Source: CALEUX01 sp964608615 | Lineage (GTDB): Bacteria; Bacteroidota; Bacteroidia; Bacteroidales; Marinilabiliaceae | DNA length: 56,677 nt | Direction of reading: 5' to 3' | NCBI GenBank assembly: GCA_964608615.1 | Contig: CAZSQG010000015.1 | Span: 1 to 56,677 of the forward strand | Shown here: positions 25,900-34,876 of the stretch, one piece after another | Layout of the letters: the number at the start of each line of letters is the position of its first letter | Position numbering within the stretch: the stretch's first letter is position 1 | The notes under the pieces: model-generated | What the model was told of the DNA's origin: nothing | Database searches by the model: none | Seen by the model: the letters and a program-made list of their open reading frames with translations, nothing else | Position numbers and translations under genes: made by a program

Positions 25900-27207
25900 T
25901 TAAACCAGTTTACGCTTGTCTATTACTCTTACAGCTTTACCCTCGCTTCGCACAATGGTTTTTGGTTCAACCAGTTTAACCAAGACAGATAAACCCGTTG
26001 CACTTTCAATGTGGTTCTGAATCTTTATTCGTAAAGCCTGCAATTCACTTATCCGGTCAGAGTAAAAACTATCCTCTACTTCAACATGCAATTCCAGTGT
26101 ATCAAGATTACCCACCCTATCAACTACCAAAAGGTAATGAGGTGTTGTTTCACTCATCTCGAGCAACACACTTTCAATCTGAGACGGGAAAAGGTTAACC
26201 CCCCGAATTATCAGCATATCATCGCTGCGCCCTGTGCATTTATTCATACGAACCAATGTACGACCGCACGAGCAGGTTTCATAATTAAGACGCGTTAAAT
26301 CGCGTGTACGATACCTTATTAATGGAAGTCCTTCTTTTGTTACAGTTGAAAAAACCAATTCGCCCAATTGTCCTTCGGGTAAAACTTCAAGTGTTTCGGG
26401 ATCGATAATTTCAGGAATAAAGTGATCCTCATTGATGTGAAGACCGCACTGATGTTCACACTCAAAAGATACACCAGGGCCAATTATCTCACTTAAACCA
26501 TAAATATCGAAAGCTTTTATGCGTAATTTTCTCTCTATTTCACGTCGCATGTTTTCAGTCCATGGTTCAGCACCAAAAACACCTATTCTGAGCTTCAAAT
26601 CATCCCTGTTAATACCACTTTCCTCAATGGCCTCAGCCATATAAGCGGCATAAGAAGGTGTGCATGCCAAAACAGTACTGCCAAAATCTTCCATCAATTG
26701 TAATTGGCGTTTGGTGTTACCTCCCGAAATGGGAATCACTGATGCACCAATTTTTTCGCCACCATAATGTACTCCAAGCCCTCCAGTAAACAATCCGTAA
26801 CCGTAGGCAATTTGAACAAAATCATTTTTACCTGCCCCGGCAGCTGTGAGGGTACGGGCCATTACCTCTGACCAAACACCAATATCATGTCGCGAATAAC
26901 CCACAACGGTTGGACGTCCCGTTGTACCCGATGAAGCATGAACCCTAATGATTTCTGTCATTGGTATCGCAAACAAACCATATGGATAGTTATCGCGTAA
27001 GTCCTGTTTGGTTGTAAAGGGTAATTTATGCAAATCATCAATCGATTGGATATGCTCAGGGCCTAACCCCATTTGTTGCATTTTCTCCCTGTAATTTGGG
27101 ACATTATAGTAGATTCTTTCAACGGCATCGCGCAATCTCTCGCCCTGTACCTGTCGCATTTGTTCTCGTGGCATTGTTTCGAAATGCCGGTTCCATATCA
27201 TTGTCAT
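25900..27207 (-). CDS. paaK: Phenylacetate-CoA ligase family protein
   Basis: This 435-residue adenylate-forming enzyme has SSGTTGRPTVVGYS (about 92-105), the AMP-binding loop of the family, YGYGLFTGGLGVHYGGEK (about 135-152), DIYGLSEIIGPGVSFEC (about 235-251), IRYRTRDLT (about 309-317) and the PaaK C-terminal domain with GRSDDMLIIRGVNLFPSQIE (about 336-355). PaaK makes aryl-acetyl-CoA from the acid, CoA and ATP. In anaerobes that carry a 2-oxoacid oxidoreductase this gene and the ACT-domain gene beside it often accompany aromatic amino-acid fermentation. The substrate here is inferred. ATG codons at 27207 and 27201 are both possible starts. Confidence 0.88.
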   Translation of the reverse strand: MTMIWNRHFETMPREQMRQVQGERLRDAVERIYYNVPNYREKMQQMGLGPEHIQSIDDLHKLPFTTKQDLRDNYPYGLFAIPMTEIIRVHASSGTTGRPTVVGYSRHDIGVWSEVMARTLTAAGAGKNDFVQIAYGYGLFTGGLGVHYGGEKIGASVIPISGGNTKRQLQLMEDFGSTVLACTPSYAAYMAEAIEESGINRDDLKLRIGVFGAEPWTENMRREIERKLRIKAFDIYGLSEIIGPGVSFECEHQCGLHINEDHFIPEIIDPETLEVLPEGQLGELVFSTVTKEGLPLIRYRTRDLTRLNYETCSCGRTLVRMNKCTGRSDDMLIIRGVNLFPSQIESVLLEMSETTPHYLLVVDRVGNLDTLELHVEVEDSFYSDRISELQALRIKIQNHIESATGLSVLVKLVEPKTIVRSEGKAVRVIDKRKLV

Positions 27208-27269
27208 TAAGAATGTCTTTTACTTGAAAATTAAGGTTACATTAAATCAGATGGTCTAGTCTGATGATT

Positions 27270-27695
27270 TTAAAACTTATATAGATCGCTGGCACTAATC
27301 AGTTCCATCTCATGTCGTTGAAGTTCCATAATAGCTTTTGTTACATCATCGCTCCTCAAAACTATAAAAGATTTTTCGCCCAACGAAAACCCATAAAGAT
27401 ATTCAATACCAATACCTGCATTTGACAATAATCTGAGTGTTATAGCCAGAGCTCCGGGTGTGTTTGGGGTAGCAAATGAAATAACTTCGCTAACATTAAC
27501 TGAAAAAAGCTTGCTCTTAAGAACCTCTCTTGCTTTCTCCGGATCTGAAACAATCATTCTGAGTATTCCAAATTCCGAAGTATCAGCTACACTACAGGCA
27601 GAAACATTTATCTTTTCATGCCCTAAAACCTCAAAAACCTCGTGTAAACGACCTGATTTGTTTTCAAGAAAAATAGACAATTGTTTAATTATCAT
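27270..27695 (-). CDS. Tandem ACT-domain protein
   Basis: This 141-residue protein consists of two ACT-like repeats: IKQLSIFLENKSGRLHEVFEVL (1-70 region) and VISFATPNTPGALAITLRLL (about 70-141), each with the glycine-containing turn after the first strand (NKSGRL, NTPGAL). ACT pairs bind amino acids and regulate enzymes. It sits directly upstream of the PaaK-like gene on the same strand, 62 bases apart, a neighbourhood seen in many anaerobes, so it probably senses an amino acid for this block. It has no catalytic domain. Confidence 0.88.
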   Translation of the reverse strand: MIIKQLSIFLENKSGRLHEVFEVLGHEKINVSACSVADTSEFGILRMIVSDPEKAREVLKSKLFSVNVSEVISFATPNTPGALAITLRLLSNAGIGIEYLYGFSLGEKSFIVLRSDDVTKAIMELQRHEMELISASDLYKF

Positions 27696-27778
27696 TGATT
27701 TAGTTTTTTTATTAAAAAAACTTCAAAATACACCATTTACCTTAATTTATAGGAGTATTAAATATGTTTTACAACAGA

Positions 27779-29839
27779 TTATTTCTTTTCAATTAGAATT
27801 CGTGCATCCACTGTGGTTATACTATCTCTATTCCCCAGTAATGGATTCAAATCAATTTCTTTAATTTCCGTAGCAAATCTAAGCAGCGATGACAAACGTA
27901 CAATGATTTCAGCTAATTTTTCTTCATTAATCCCTTCTTGTCCACGAATTCCGCGAATAATTGGATACGCTTTAAGACTACGTATCATCGAAATGGCTTC
28001 ATTATGAGTTAGTGGGGCTAAACCATAGGCCTGATCACCTAACGCCTCTACAAAAACACCTCCCAACCCACATAAAACAACATGTCCGAAACGGGGTTCA
28101 TACTTAGCACCAATAAAGAGTTCCATTCCATGTTCCATACTCTGAACCAGAACAGATTTAACGCCTTTTATCCGTTTCATACGATGAAACTCGGCCAGTA
28201 AATGAGCATCTGATTTAATATTAAGAGTTACTCCACCCACATCAGATTTATGAACCGGTCCAATAACTTTCATTGCCACCGGATAACCTATGTTGCTCAC
28301 AAGACGCAATAAATCTCTCTTTGTTTCAGCAGTTCCTTCCTTAACAACAGGTATGCCGGCAGCTTGCAGAAGCTGCTGAATAACTGCAGGTTCCTGAAAT
28401 CCATTATTACAATTACTTATTACTAATCGGGCCTTTTCAATTTCAATTCCATCAAGAAAGATCTTCTCATCAGCAGGTGGCGGTGTATTGTAAACTTTAA
28501 TCAATGCTTTTCCAAGTACTACTTCATCGGGAAAATTAACATGCCCCTTGGATAAAAAAAACTCCACTTCTTTCTTGGCACTGCTAATAGATGGGAGTAT
28601 TGGGAAAACCGGCTTGGAACAACTGCGCATTTTTTCATGAATCATCTCATATGCATCATAAACCTTTGTAAGTCCGGTACTACCAAAAATCACAATCATC
28701 CCGTGGATATTATCCATCTTTGAATCGCAGTACTCCATTACCTGTCCCAACTGTGTGGCGGTTCCTGTTGCCAATATGTCAATAGGATTTGCGGTTGAGG
28801 AGCCAGCATTAAGGATGGTTAAAAGTTCTTTATGTTGTTCTCCTTCAATTTTTGGTATTGAGAGTCCTCCTGCCGAAAGAGCATCGGTAAGCATCACTCC
28901 CGGACCTCCAGCCTGGGTAATAATAACCAGGTTTTGCCCTTTCAGCTCCTTATACATAAAAACAGAAGCTACAGTGGTTAACTCCTCTCGTCCAAAACAT
29001 CTCACAATGCCAGCTTTTCGGAACAGTGCTTCAACAGCCGAATCGGAACTGGCAATAGCACCTGTATGCGAAGATGTGGCCCGTTTACCAGCTTCTGTTA
29101 CGCCTGATTTAATAGCTGCTATTTTGCAACCCTTTCTGATAAGCGACGATGCATGTTTGAGTAACTTATCGGGATCTTTTATGTTTTCAACATATATCAG
29201 CTTAATGCGTGAACTAACCTGCGGATCAAATGAGACATCCCAATGCTCTATGATTTCCTCTATACCGGTTTGAGCGCTGTTGCCAACAGTGAAAAGCGAT
29301 GAAAAAGTTAACCCTTTGGGAAGGGCCGACTCAAGAATAAAAACCGCGGTAGCACCCGAACCTGATACAAAATCGCATCCCTCGGGATTAAGTTTAGGAA
29401 CCGGGGAAGTGAAAACGCCATTATAGTAAGGTGTTATTAGGCCAATGCAGTTTGGTCCAATCAGAGTTGCTCCAAACTTTTCGACAACAGTCACCAATTG
29501 CTTCTCAAGCTCCATACCAGCAGCACCTTCCTCACTAAAACCTGCTGAAATCACAATAAATGACCGGGTTCCTTTGACAGCAAGTTCTTCGGTAAGCTGA
29601 GCACATTTATTAGCAGGAATAGCAAGTATTGCCAAATCAATAATACAGGGTATTTCATTAACCGAAGAAAAAGACTTAACACCCTGAACTTCCTTTCTGC
29701 CGGGATTTAAAACATACAAATGCCCCTGATACCCTCCATCCAACAAATTCTTAACAATTTTACCTCCGGGTTTAGCAATATCAGCCGATCCGCCAACTAC
29801 CAATATACTTTGAGGATTTATTAGTTTTTCGTTTATCAT
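27779..29839 (-). CDS. ADP-forming acetate/acyl-CoA synthetase, fused alpha-beta
   Basis: This 686-residue protein fuses the alpha domains (CoA-binding Rossmann domain with SILVVGGSADIAKPGGKI at about 12-29; the succinyl-CoA-ligase-like catalytic core with IGPNCIGLITP at about 140 and SSHTGAIASSDSAVEALFRKAGIV near 255) to the ATP-grasp beta domain (IGYPVAMKVIGPVHKSDVGGVTL near 515 and VEALGDQAYGLAPL near 603). The active histidine is in SSHTGA. The enzyme converts acyl-CoA, ADP and phosphate to acid, CoA and ATP. With the oxidoreductase it forms the energy-conserving end of amino-acid fermentation. It is the first gene of the minus-strand block and sits 83 bases upstream of the ACT gene. Confidence 0.92.
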   Translation of the reverse strand: MINEKLINPQSILVVGGSADIAKPGGKIVKNLLDGGYQGHLYVLNPGRKEVQGVKSFSSVNEIPCIIDLAILAIPANKCAQLTEELAVKGTRSFIVISAGFSEEGAAGMELEKQLVTVVEKFGATLIGPNCIGLITPYYNGVFTSPVPKLNPEGCDFVSGSGATAVFILESALPKGLTFSSLFTVGNSAQTGIEEIIEHWDVSFDPQVSSRIKLIYVENIKDPDKLLKHASSLIRKGCKIAAIKSGVTEAGKRATSSHTGAIASSDSAVEALFRKAGIVRCFGREELTTVASVFMYKELKGQNLVIITQAGGPGVMLTDALSAGGLSIPKIEGEQHKELLTILNAGSSTANPIDILATGTATQLGQVMEYCDSKMDNIHGMIVIFGSTGLTKVYDAYEMIHEKMRSCSKPVFPILPSISSAKKEVEFFLSKGHVNFPDEVVLGKALIKVYNTPPPADEKIFLDGIEIEKARLVISNCNNGFQEPAVIQQLLQAAGIPVVKEGTAETKRDLLRLVSNIGYPVAMKVIGPVHKSDVGGVTLNIKSDAHLLAEFHRMKRIKGVKSVLVQSMEHGMELFIGAKYEPRFGHVVLCGLGGVFVEALGDQAYGLAPLTHNEAISMIRSLKAYPIIRGIRGQEGINEEKLAEIIVRLSSLLRFATEIKEIDLNPLLGNRDSITTVDARILIEKK

Positions 29840-30088
29840 AATACGGCTTCAATTTTAGCAGAACAATATTGGCATTTTTTTATAAATACAGATATTGTAT
29901 CAAATGTACAAAATCATAACCATTGTTTCTTTGATGTTTTTCGCTCCCAAATATGATTTTTTTCAGGTTTTGAAAGATAGATACTCAAACATTATGCTCA
30001 AATAAATGTTAGAATACAACCATGCGAACGGCTTCACAAACCCTATTGGGTTATTATTTTTGTTATTTTTACTCTTTTAAAATAAAGA

Positions 30089-31186
30089 ATGTTGAAAAAT
30101 ACGGAAACCGGAATATTATTAGGGAATCCGCCATCAAGGGCAGAACTAACGGAGTTAATAGCTTCGTCGGGGAAACTACACGCCCAACTGAAAGAGCAAG
30201 CCGCAAAAGTCACCATACTAAACAGGGGAAATGGCGTTTATTTACGTGGTTTAATTGAGTTCTCAAACATCTGTATTAAAGACTGTTACTACTGCGGCAT
30301 TAGGAAAAGCAACAACAAAACACATAGGTATTTACTTGATGAAGATGTTATTGTTGAAACAGCTTTGTATGCCTTTAAAAATCACTATGGATCAGTAGTA
30401 CTGCAATCGGGCGAAAGAAACGACAGTGCTTTTGTAGAACAAATAAACCGCGTTCTATCAAGAATTAAAAATGAGACAGAAGGAAAACTAGGTATTACAC
30501 TTTCATTAGGAGAACAATCTGAAGAGGCTTACAACCAATGGTTTAAAAACGGAGCACATAGGTATCTGATTCGTTTTGAAACATCGAATCAAGAACTCTA
30601 CAAGAAAATTCATCCAAATAATGAAACGCATTCATTTAACCATCGCATAGAGTGCCTGAAGCTGTTAAAAAAAATCGGGTACCAAACCGGGACAGGCGTT
30701 ATGATAGGGCTTCCGGGACAAACCCACGAAGATTTAGCCAACGATTTATTAATGATCAAAGCTCTGGATACTGATATGGTAGGAATGGGCCCCTATATTG
30801 AACATGAATTTACGCCCTTATATAAAGAACGAGGTAAATTATGGCCGCTAAAGCAAAGGTTTGAAACAGCGCTAAACATGATTGCAACACTCCGATTACT
30901 AATGCCCGACATTAACATAGCTGCTTCAACTGCCTTGCAATCAATTGACCCAATAGGTCGCGAAAAAGCTCTTCAATGGGGAGCAAATGTAATAATGCCA
31001 AATATTACACCTTCAAAATACAGAGATGATTATCTGCTATATCAGAATAAGCCCTATACCAACGAAAGGGGTGATGATTTTTTATCAAGTCTGAAACTTC
31101 GTATTAATATGTCAGGTAAAGAATTAGTTCTTGATGAGTGGGGTGATTCATTACATTTTTTTAACCGACAACAAAAAAGAAAATAA
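30089..31186 (+). CDS. hydE: [FeFe]-hydrogenase maturase HydE (radical SAM)
   Basis: This 365-residue radical SAM protein has CIKDCYYCGIRKSN (cysteines 62, 66 and 69, binding the [4Fe-4S] cluster), GSVVLQSGERND, TLSLGEQSEE, HRYLIRFETSNQELYKKIHP and GTGVMIGLPGQTHEDLANDL, all HydE-like. HydE helps build the H-cluster of [FeFe] hydrogenases. It starts at the ATG after a weak leader and is followed by zwf after only five bases, so the two are cotranscribed. No HydF or hydrogenase structural gene is in this window; HydG lies nearby at 34877-36310 on the other strand. Confidence 0.93.
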   Translation: MLKNTETGILLGNPPSRAELTELIASSGKLHAQLKEQAAKVTILNRGNGVYLRGLIEFSNICIKDCYYCGIRKSNNKTHRYLLDEDVIVETALYAFKNHYGSVVLQSGERNDSAFVEQINRVLSRIKNETEGKLGITLSLGEQSEEAYNQWFKNGAHRYLIRFETSNQELYKKIHPNNETHSFNHRIECLKLLKKIGYQTGTGVMIGLPGQTHEDLANDLLMIKALDTDMVGMGPYIEHEFTPLYKERGKLWPLKQRFETALNMIATLRLLMPDINIAASTALQSIDPIGREKALQWGANVIMPNITPSKYRDDYLLYQNKPYTNERGDDFLSSLKLRINMSGKELVLDEWGDSLHFFNRQQKRK

Positions 31187-31191
31187 ATATC

Positions 31192-32715
31192 ATGAAGAAA
31201 CCTGAAAAACATATAATTGTCATCTTTGGTGCTTCCGGCGATTTAACTTATCGTAAACTTATTCCATCATTGTATGATCTATTTATACAAAACCTATTAC
31301 CTGACCAATTTGGGATTCTTGGTGTTGGTCGATCTCAATTAAGCAATGAGAAGTTCCGCGAAAAAATGGAAGGCGGAATTGAGGATTTTGCAAGTACTTC
31401 AAAAAGCCCTGAAAAGAAAAAGGCTTTTCTAGAAAAACTTTTTTATTACGCTTTTAACTCCAAAGAATGCGAAGAATACAAAGGGTTTAAAAAAGAGTTG
31501 CTTGAGCTCAACAGCAAGCTTAATACCGGTAACAACTATATATTTTACCTTGCAACACCACCAAGCATGTATCCTGTAATCCCTGAATATCTTGCTAAAT
31601 ATGGGTTGCACAGCGAAGATGATGGATTTAAAAGACTTATTGTAGAGAAACCATTTGGATACGACTTAGAGAGTTCAAGGAAGTTAAACCAAACATTACT
31701 TAAAGAATTTAGCGAAGAGCAAATTTATCGTATCGACCATTACCTGGGCAAGGAAACTGTTCAAAATCTAATGGTTACACGATTTTCAAATGGTATTTTC
31801 GAACCGCTCTGGAACAGAAATTTCATTCATCACGTTGAAATAACATCCTCCGAAGATATTGGTGTTGGTAATCGTGGTGGGTATTACGAAGGATCTGGAG
31901 CATTGCTCGATATGGTTCAAAACCACCTGCTGCTGCTCGCCTCACTGGTGGCCATGGAGCCTCCTACTCTGATAAATGCAAACAGCATCCGTAATGAAAT
32001 AGTTAAGGTTCTCCAGTCGTTACGCCCAATTCCGGTTGATAAAGTGGATGAGTTTGTAATCAGGGGACAATATACAGCATCTGAAGTTAAGGGAAAAAAA
32101 TTAAAAGCATACCGCGAAGAAAAAGGAGTAAACCCCAGGAGTCGCACTGAGACATTTGTGGCTATGAAATTCTTCATTGACAACTGGAGATGGGCAGGTG
32201 TTCCTTTTTATATACGAACCGGTAAGATGTTGCCAACCCGTGTAACTGAAATTGTGATTCATTTTCAGTCAACTCCTCACCACTTGTTTGCCAATAATAA
32301 AGTCATTCAACATCAGCAAAACCAACTGGTGATAAGAATACAACCTGATGAGGGCCTGCTTTTAAAATTTGGGATGAAAGTTCCCGGGGCCGGGTTCAAC
32401 GTACAGGATGTAAATATGGATTTTCATTATTCCGAACTGGCCGACACATATCTTCCCAGTGCATACGAGAGATTGCTTTTAGATTGCATGTTGGGCGATG
32501 CAACTCTCTATTCGAGGGGCGATGCAGTTGAAGCAGCCTGGAGTTTTGTGGAGCCAATACTTAAAGCGTGGAAAGAAAAACCTTGTATAAAAGTTCATGG
32601 CTACCCGTCAGGAACCTGGGGCCCCGAAATTTCCGACAACCTTATTGAAGGTCCTCAAACATGGCGCTACCCGTGTAAAAACCTGGTGGGTGATGGTGAA
32701 TACTGTGAATTATAG
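31192..32715 (+). CDS. zwf: Glucose-6-phosphate dehydrogenase
   Basis: This 507-residue protein has the NADP-binding FGASGDLTYRKLIPSLYDL (about 12-30), the catalytic RIDHYLGKETVQNL (about 180-193, with the active histidine), the EKPFGYDLESSR region (about 152-163) and the C-terminal GDATLYSRGDAVEAAW. It starts the oxidative pentose-phosphate pathway by oxidising glucose-6-phosphate to the lactone. hydE precedes it by five bases and pgl follows by 134 bases on the same strand. Full length and all motifs present. Confidence 0.97.
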   Translation: MKKPEKHIIVIFGASGDLTYRKLIPSLYDLFIQNLLPDQFGILGVGRSQLSNEKFREKMEGGIEDFASTSKSPEKKKAFLEKLFYYAFNSKECEEYKGFKKELLELNSKLNTGNNYIFYLATPPSMYPVIPEYLAKYGLHSEDDGFKRLIVEKPFGYDLESSRKLNQTLLKEFSEEQIYRIDHYLGKETVQNLMVTRFSNGIFEPLWNRNFIHHVEITSSEDIGVGNRGGYYEGSGALLDMVQNHLLLLASLVAMEPPTLINANSIRNEIVKVLQSLRPIPVDKVDEFVIRGQYTASEVKGKKLKAYREEKGVNPRSRTETFVAMKFFIDNWRWAGVPFYIRTGKMLPTRVTEIVIHFQSTPHHLFANNKVIQHQQNQLVIRIQPDEGLLLKFGMKVPGAGFNVQDVNMDFHYSELADTYLPSAYERLLLDCMLGDATLYSRGDAVEAAWSFVEPILKAWKEKPCIKVHGYPSGTWGPEISDNLIEGPQTWRYPCKNLVGDGEYCEL

Positions 32716-32849
32716 TATTGGTTTTAGCACTGAGACATTATGATTTCAAGTTTTTACTATAAAAAATAAAGCAGTGAATATCATATTTTCCAAAATCTAG
32801 ATTTAACCAATATGCCTCTTTGTAACTTCGCGTAATAAACCAAATAATA

Positions 32850-33563
32850 ATGAAACCTAAAATACTGATTTTCGACACCATTGAAGAGTTGTCAAAACAA
32901 TTTGGCAATGTACTTGTAAACCTCTGTAAACAAAAAAAAATTGTTAATATTGCGTTATCCGGCGGTAATACACCAAAAGCCATATTTGTCCGCTTATCAG
33001 TTGATTTTAAAACTCTTATTGAATGGGATAAGATCAGGTTGTTTTGGGTTGACGAGCGCTGCGTTACACCTAACCACCCCGACAGCAATTATGGCATGAC
33101 ACTCAACCATCTTATTTCTAAAGTATCGCTTTTGGAAAACAATATTTATCGTATTATAGCCGAAAATGAACCAAAAAAAGCAGCTCTGGATTATTCTGAA
33201 CTATTAAAAAAACAACTTCCTCAAACAAACAACCTCCCCACATTTGATTTAACCGTTTTAGGTTTGGGAGATGACGGACATACTGCATCCATTTTCCCTA
33301 ATGATATGTACCTCTGGAATTCACACAATCTTTGCGAAGTTGCCACACACCCTCAAACTGGACAAAAAAGGATAACTCTTACAGGAAGTATTATTAATAA
33401 CTCTGATCAAATTATTTTTTTTGTTACCGGTAAAAACAAGGCGGTAAAAGCTTATGAGATACTAAATCGAAAGGGTGATTATATGCATTACCCTGCATCA
33501 TTGGTTAATCAAAAACGAACTACTTGGTTTATGGATCGCGATGCTGCGGAAGAAATTAAATAA
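32850..33563 (+). CDS. pgl: 6-phosphogluconolactonase (DevB-type)
   Basis: This 237-residue protein has NIALSGGNTPKAIF (about 33-46), IRLFWVDERCVTPNHPDSNYG (about 62-82) and VLGLGDDGHTASIFPN (about 131-146), the glucosamine-6-phosphate-isomerase-like 6PGL pattern. It hydrolyses the zwf product. A gnd gene is not in the window. The spacing of 134 bases from zwf allows either read-through or its own promoter. Confidence 0.95.
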   Translation: MKPKILIFDTIEELSKQFGNVLVNLCKQKKIVNIALSGGNTPKAIFVRLSVDFKTLIEWDKIRLFWVDERCVTPNHPDSNYGMTLNHLISKVSLLENNIYRIIAENEPKKAALDYSELLKKQLPQTNNLPTFDLTVLGLGDDGHTASIFPNDMYLWNSHNLCEVATHPQTGQKRITLTGSIINNSDQIIFFVTGKNKAVKAYEILNRKGDYMHYPASLVNQKRTTWFMDRDAAEEIK

Positions 33564-33709
33564 CAACAAAAAAATAATAGGAATCCTAAAACAATTAACC
33601 TCCTGGCATGCAATTTATTTCACTAACTAAAACAAATACCATCATATATCAAATAATGCCATTATTACATTTTTCTTAGATAATAGACTAAATTAACAAT
33701 AATACTTTA

Positions 33710-33717
33710 TACTTTTG
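33710..33717 (+). promoter_or_regulatory. Possible -7 box of the tRNA-Gln promoter
   Basis: TACTTTTG fits the Bacteroidota -7 consensus TAnnTTTG and lies 26 bases before the tRNA. A convincing -33 TTG at the standard spacing is not evident. Confidence 0.45.
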
Positions 33718-33742
33718 CATCACTTTTAAGGGAAGTAAAAAC

Positions 33743-33816
33743 TGCCCAATAGTGTAATCGGTTAACACGTCTGTCTCTGAATCAGAAGACTCTAGGTTCG
33801 AGTCCTAGTTGGGCAA
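33743..33816 (+). tRNA. tRNA-Gln (anticodon CUG)
   Basis: A complete cloverleaf is readable: acceptor arms TGCCCAA and TTGGGCA pair over seven bases, the D-stem is GTGT/ACAC, the T-stem is CTAGG/CCTAG with loop TTCGAGT, and the discriminator is A. The anticodon loop CTCTGAA gives anticodon CTG (33777-33779). The base pair closing the anticodon stem (T33774 with T33782) is a U-U mismatch. CCA is not encoded. Confidence 0.9.
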
Positions 33817-33822
33817 CAAAGC

Positions 33823-33866
33823 AAATAAACCCATTTAATTATTTGATTAAATGGGTTTATTTTTTT
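33823..33866. terminator. Bidirectional terminator after tRNA-Gln
   Basis: Perfect 17-base arms starting AAATAAACCCATTTAAT surround a six-base loop, with further T residues on the right. It lies between tRNA-Gln and the convergent gene at 33883-34680 and probably serves both. Confidence 0.85.
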
Positions 33867-33882
33867 GCTAATAGTTTAATCC

Positions 33883-34680
33883 TTAAAACAATCTGACTTT
33901 TACACCAACTTTCATAAAACTAAACTGATCAACATCAAAATAATTCTGATGGACAAAGCCTATTGAAGGTGATAACCTAAACTTCCCTCTTCGGACTACT
34001 TCATAATCAAATTCAAAAGAACTCTCCTGACGATAACGACCTCCTATTTGTGAATTCTGACTCCAACGATATTGCGCAAAAAAATTTGCCTTACTTTTAA
34101 AAAAACACCAGTCAAAGCCAACTGATTGATCAAAATAAGTTTTTGAAGGGGATATAAAATGACTGAATCCCAATCCATACTCCAACTTTGCACTAGCAAT
34201 TGGTAAACGAATCAGTAACACCTGCCAGTCAATAGTTTGCATATTTCCAGTAACATCATTTACTCCAACAAAACGCAGATCAGAGCCAAAAAGCCCCCAA
34301 TTAGCTCTAAGTGAAGGTGATAACATAAAGGAATTGTCTTTAGCATCAATACCTGTCACTAAACTACCCTGAAGAGAAACAATCTCAGGATGACGTTCAC
34401 GACGATTAAGGATAGCAGCTTGACCGTAATAAACCCCTTTGTAAACCGCATAAAACGTGTAGTAACCTAAAGTTGACACAATAAATGCTCCAAAACTCAT
34501 ATCATCATCAAGAGAAGGAGCTGATGCTGAAGGCCCGGAGGAACCAGATTGTGAAGAAGAAGAAGAAGAAGAACTGCTTTTATCCTTTTTAACATTGTTA
34601 CGCACATCACGAACCTGAGTAAAAGCCCAATTTGTCAGAAAAAAAGAAAGAACGATTAAGAGCAGATTTTTTTTCATCAA
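33883..34680 (-). CDS. Secreted/outer-membrane hypothetical protein with serine-rich linker
   Basis: The 265-residue protein has a signal peptide (MMKKNLLLIVLSFFLTNWAFTQ), then a low-complexity linker made mostly of serines (about residues 35-55), then a beta-rich domain with alternating aromatic patterns, ending VGVKVRLF, a terminal aromatic residue as in outer-membrane barrels. Phrases such as ANFFAQYRWSQNSQIGGRY suggest membrane beta strands. I do not recognise a named family. It is convergent with tRNA-Gln and precedes hydG on the minus strand by about 200 bases. ATG codons at 34680 and 34677 are equally possible. Confidence 0.65.
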   Translation of the reverse strand: MMKKNLLLIVLSFFLTNWAFTQVRDVRNNVKKDKSSSSSSSSSQSGSSGPSASAPSLDDDMSFGAFIVSTLGYYTFYAVYKGVYYGQAAILNRRERHPEIVSLQGSLVTGIDAKDNSFMLSPSLRANWGLFGSDLRFVGVNDVTGNMQTIDWQVLLIRLPIASAKLEYGLGFSHFISPSKTYFDQSVGFDWCFFKSKANFFAQYRWSQNSQIGGRYRQESSFEFDYEVVRRGKFRLSPSIGFVHQNYFDVDQFSFMKVGVKVRLF

Positions 34681-34876
34681 TAACAGATTTAATCTGTTAT
34701 TCCCAATTTTTATGCCAAAACGAACAGCTTTTTGGCTCTATTTTGATATGCACTTAGCTTATACTAAATTACACATTCAATCTTTAACGGGTTGTTTTTG
34801 AATCTTCATTTTCGCCCCAAATATCACATGGGCCTTAATACTTATGCCTTCAGGGCTTTTTATCAAACAGAATAGA

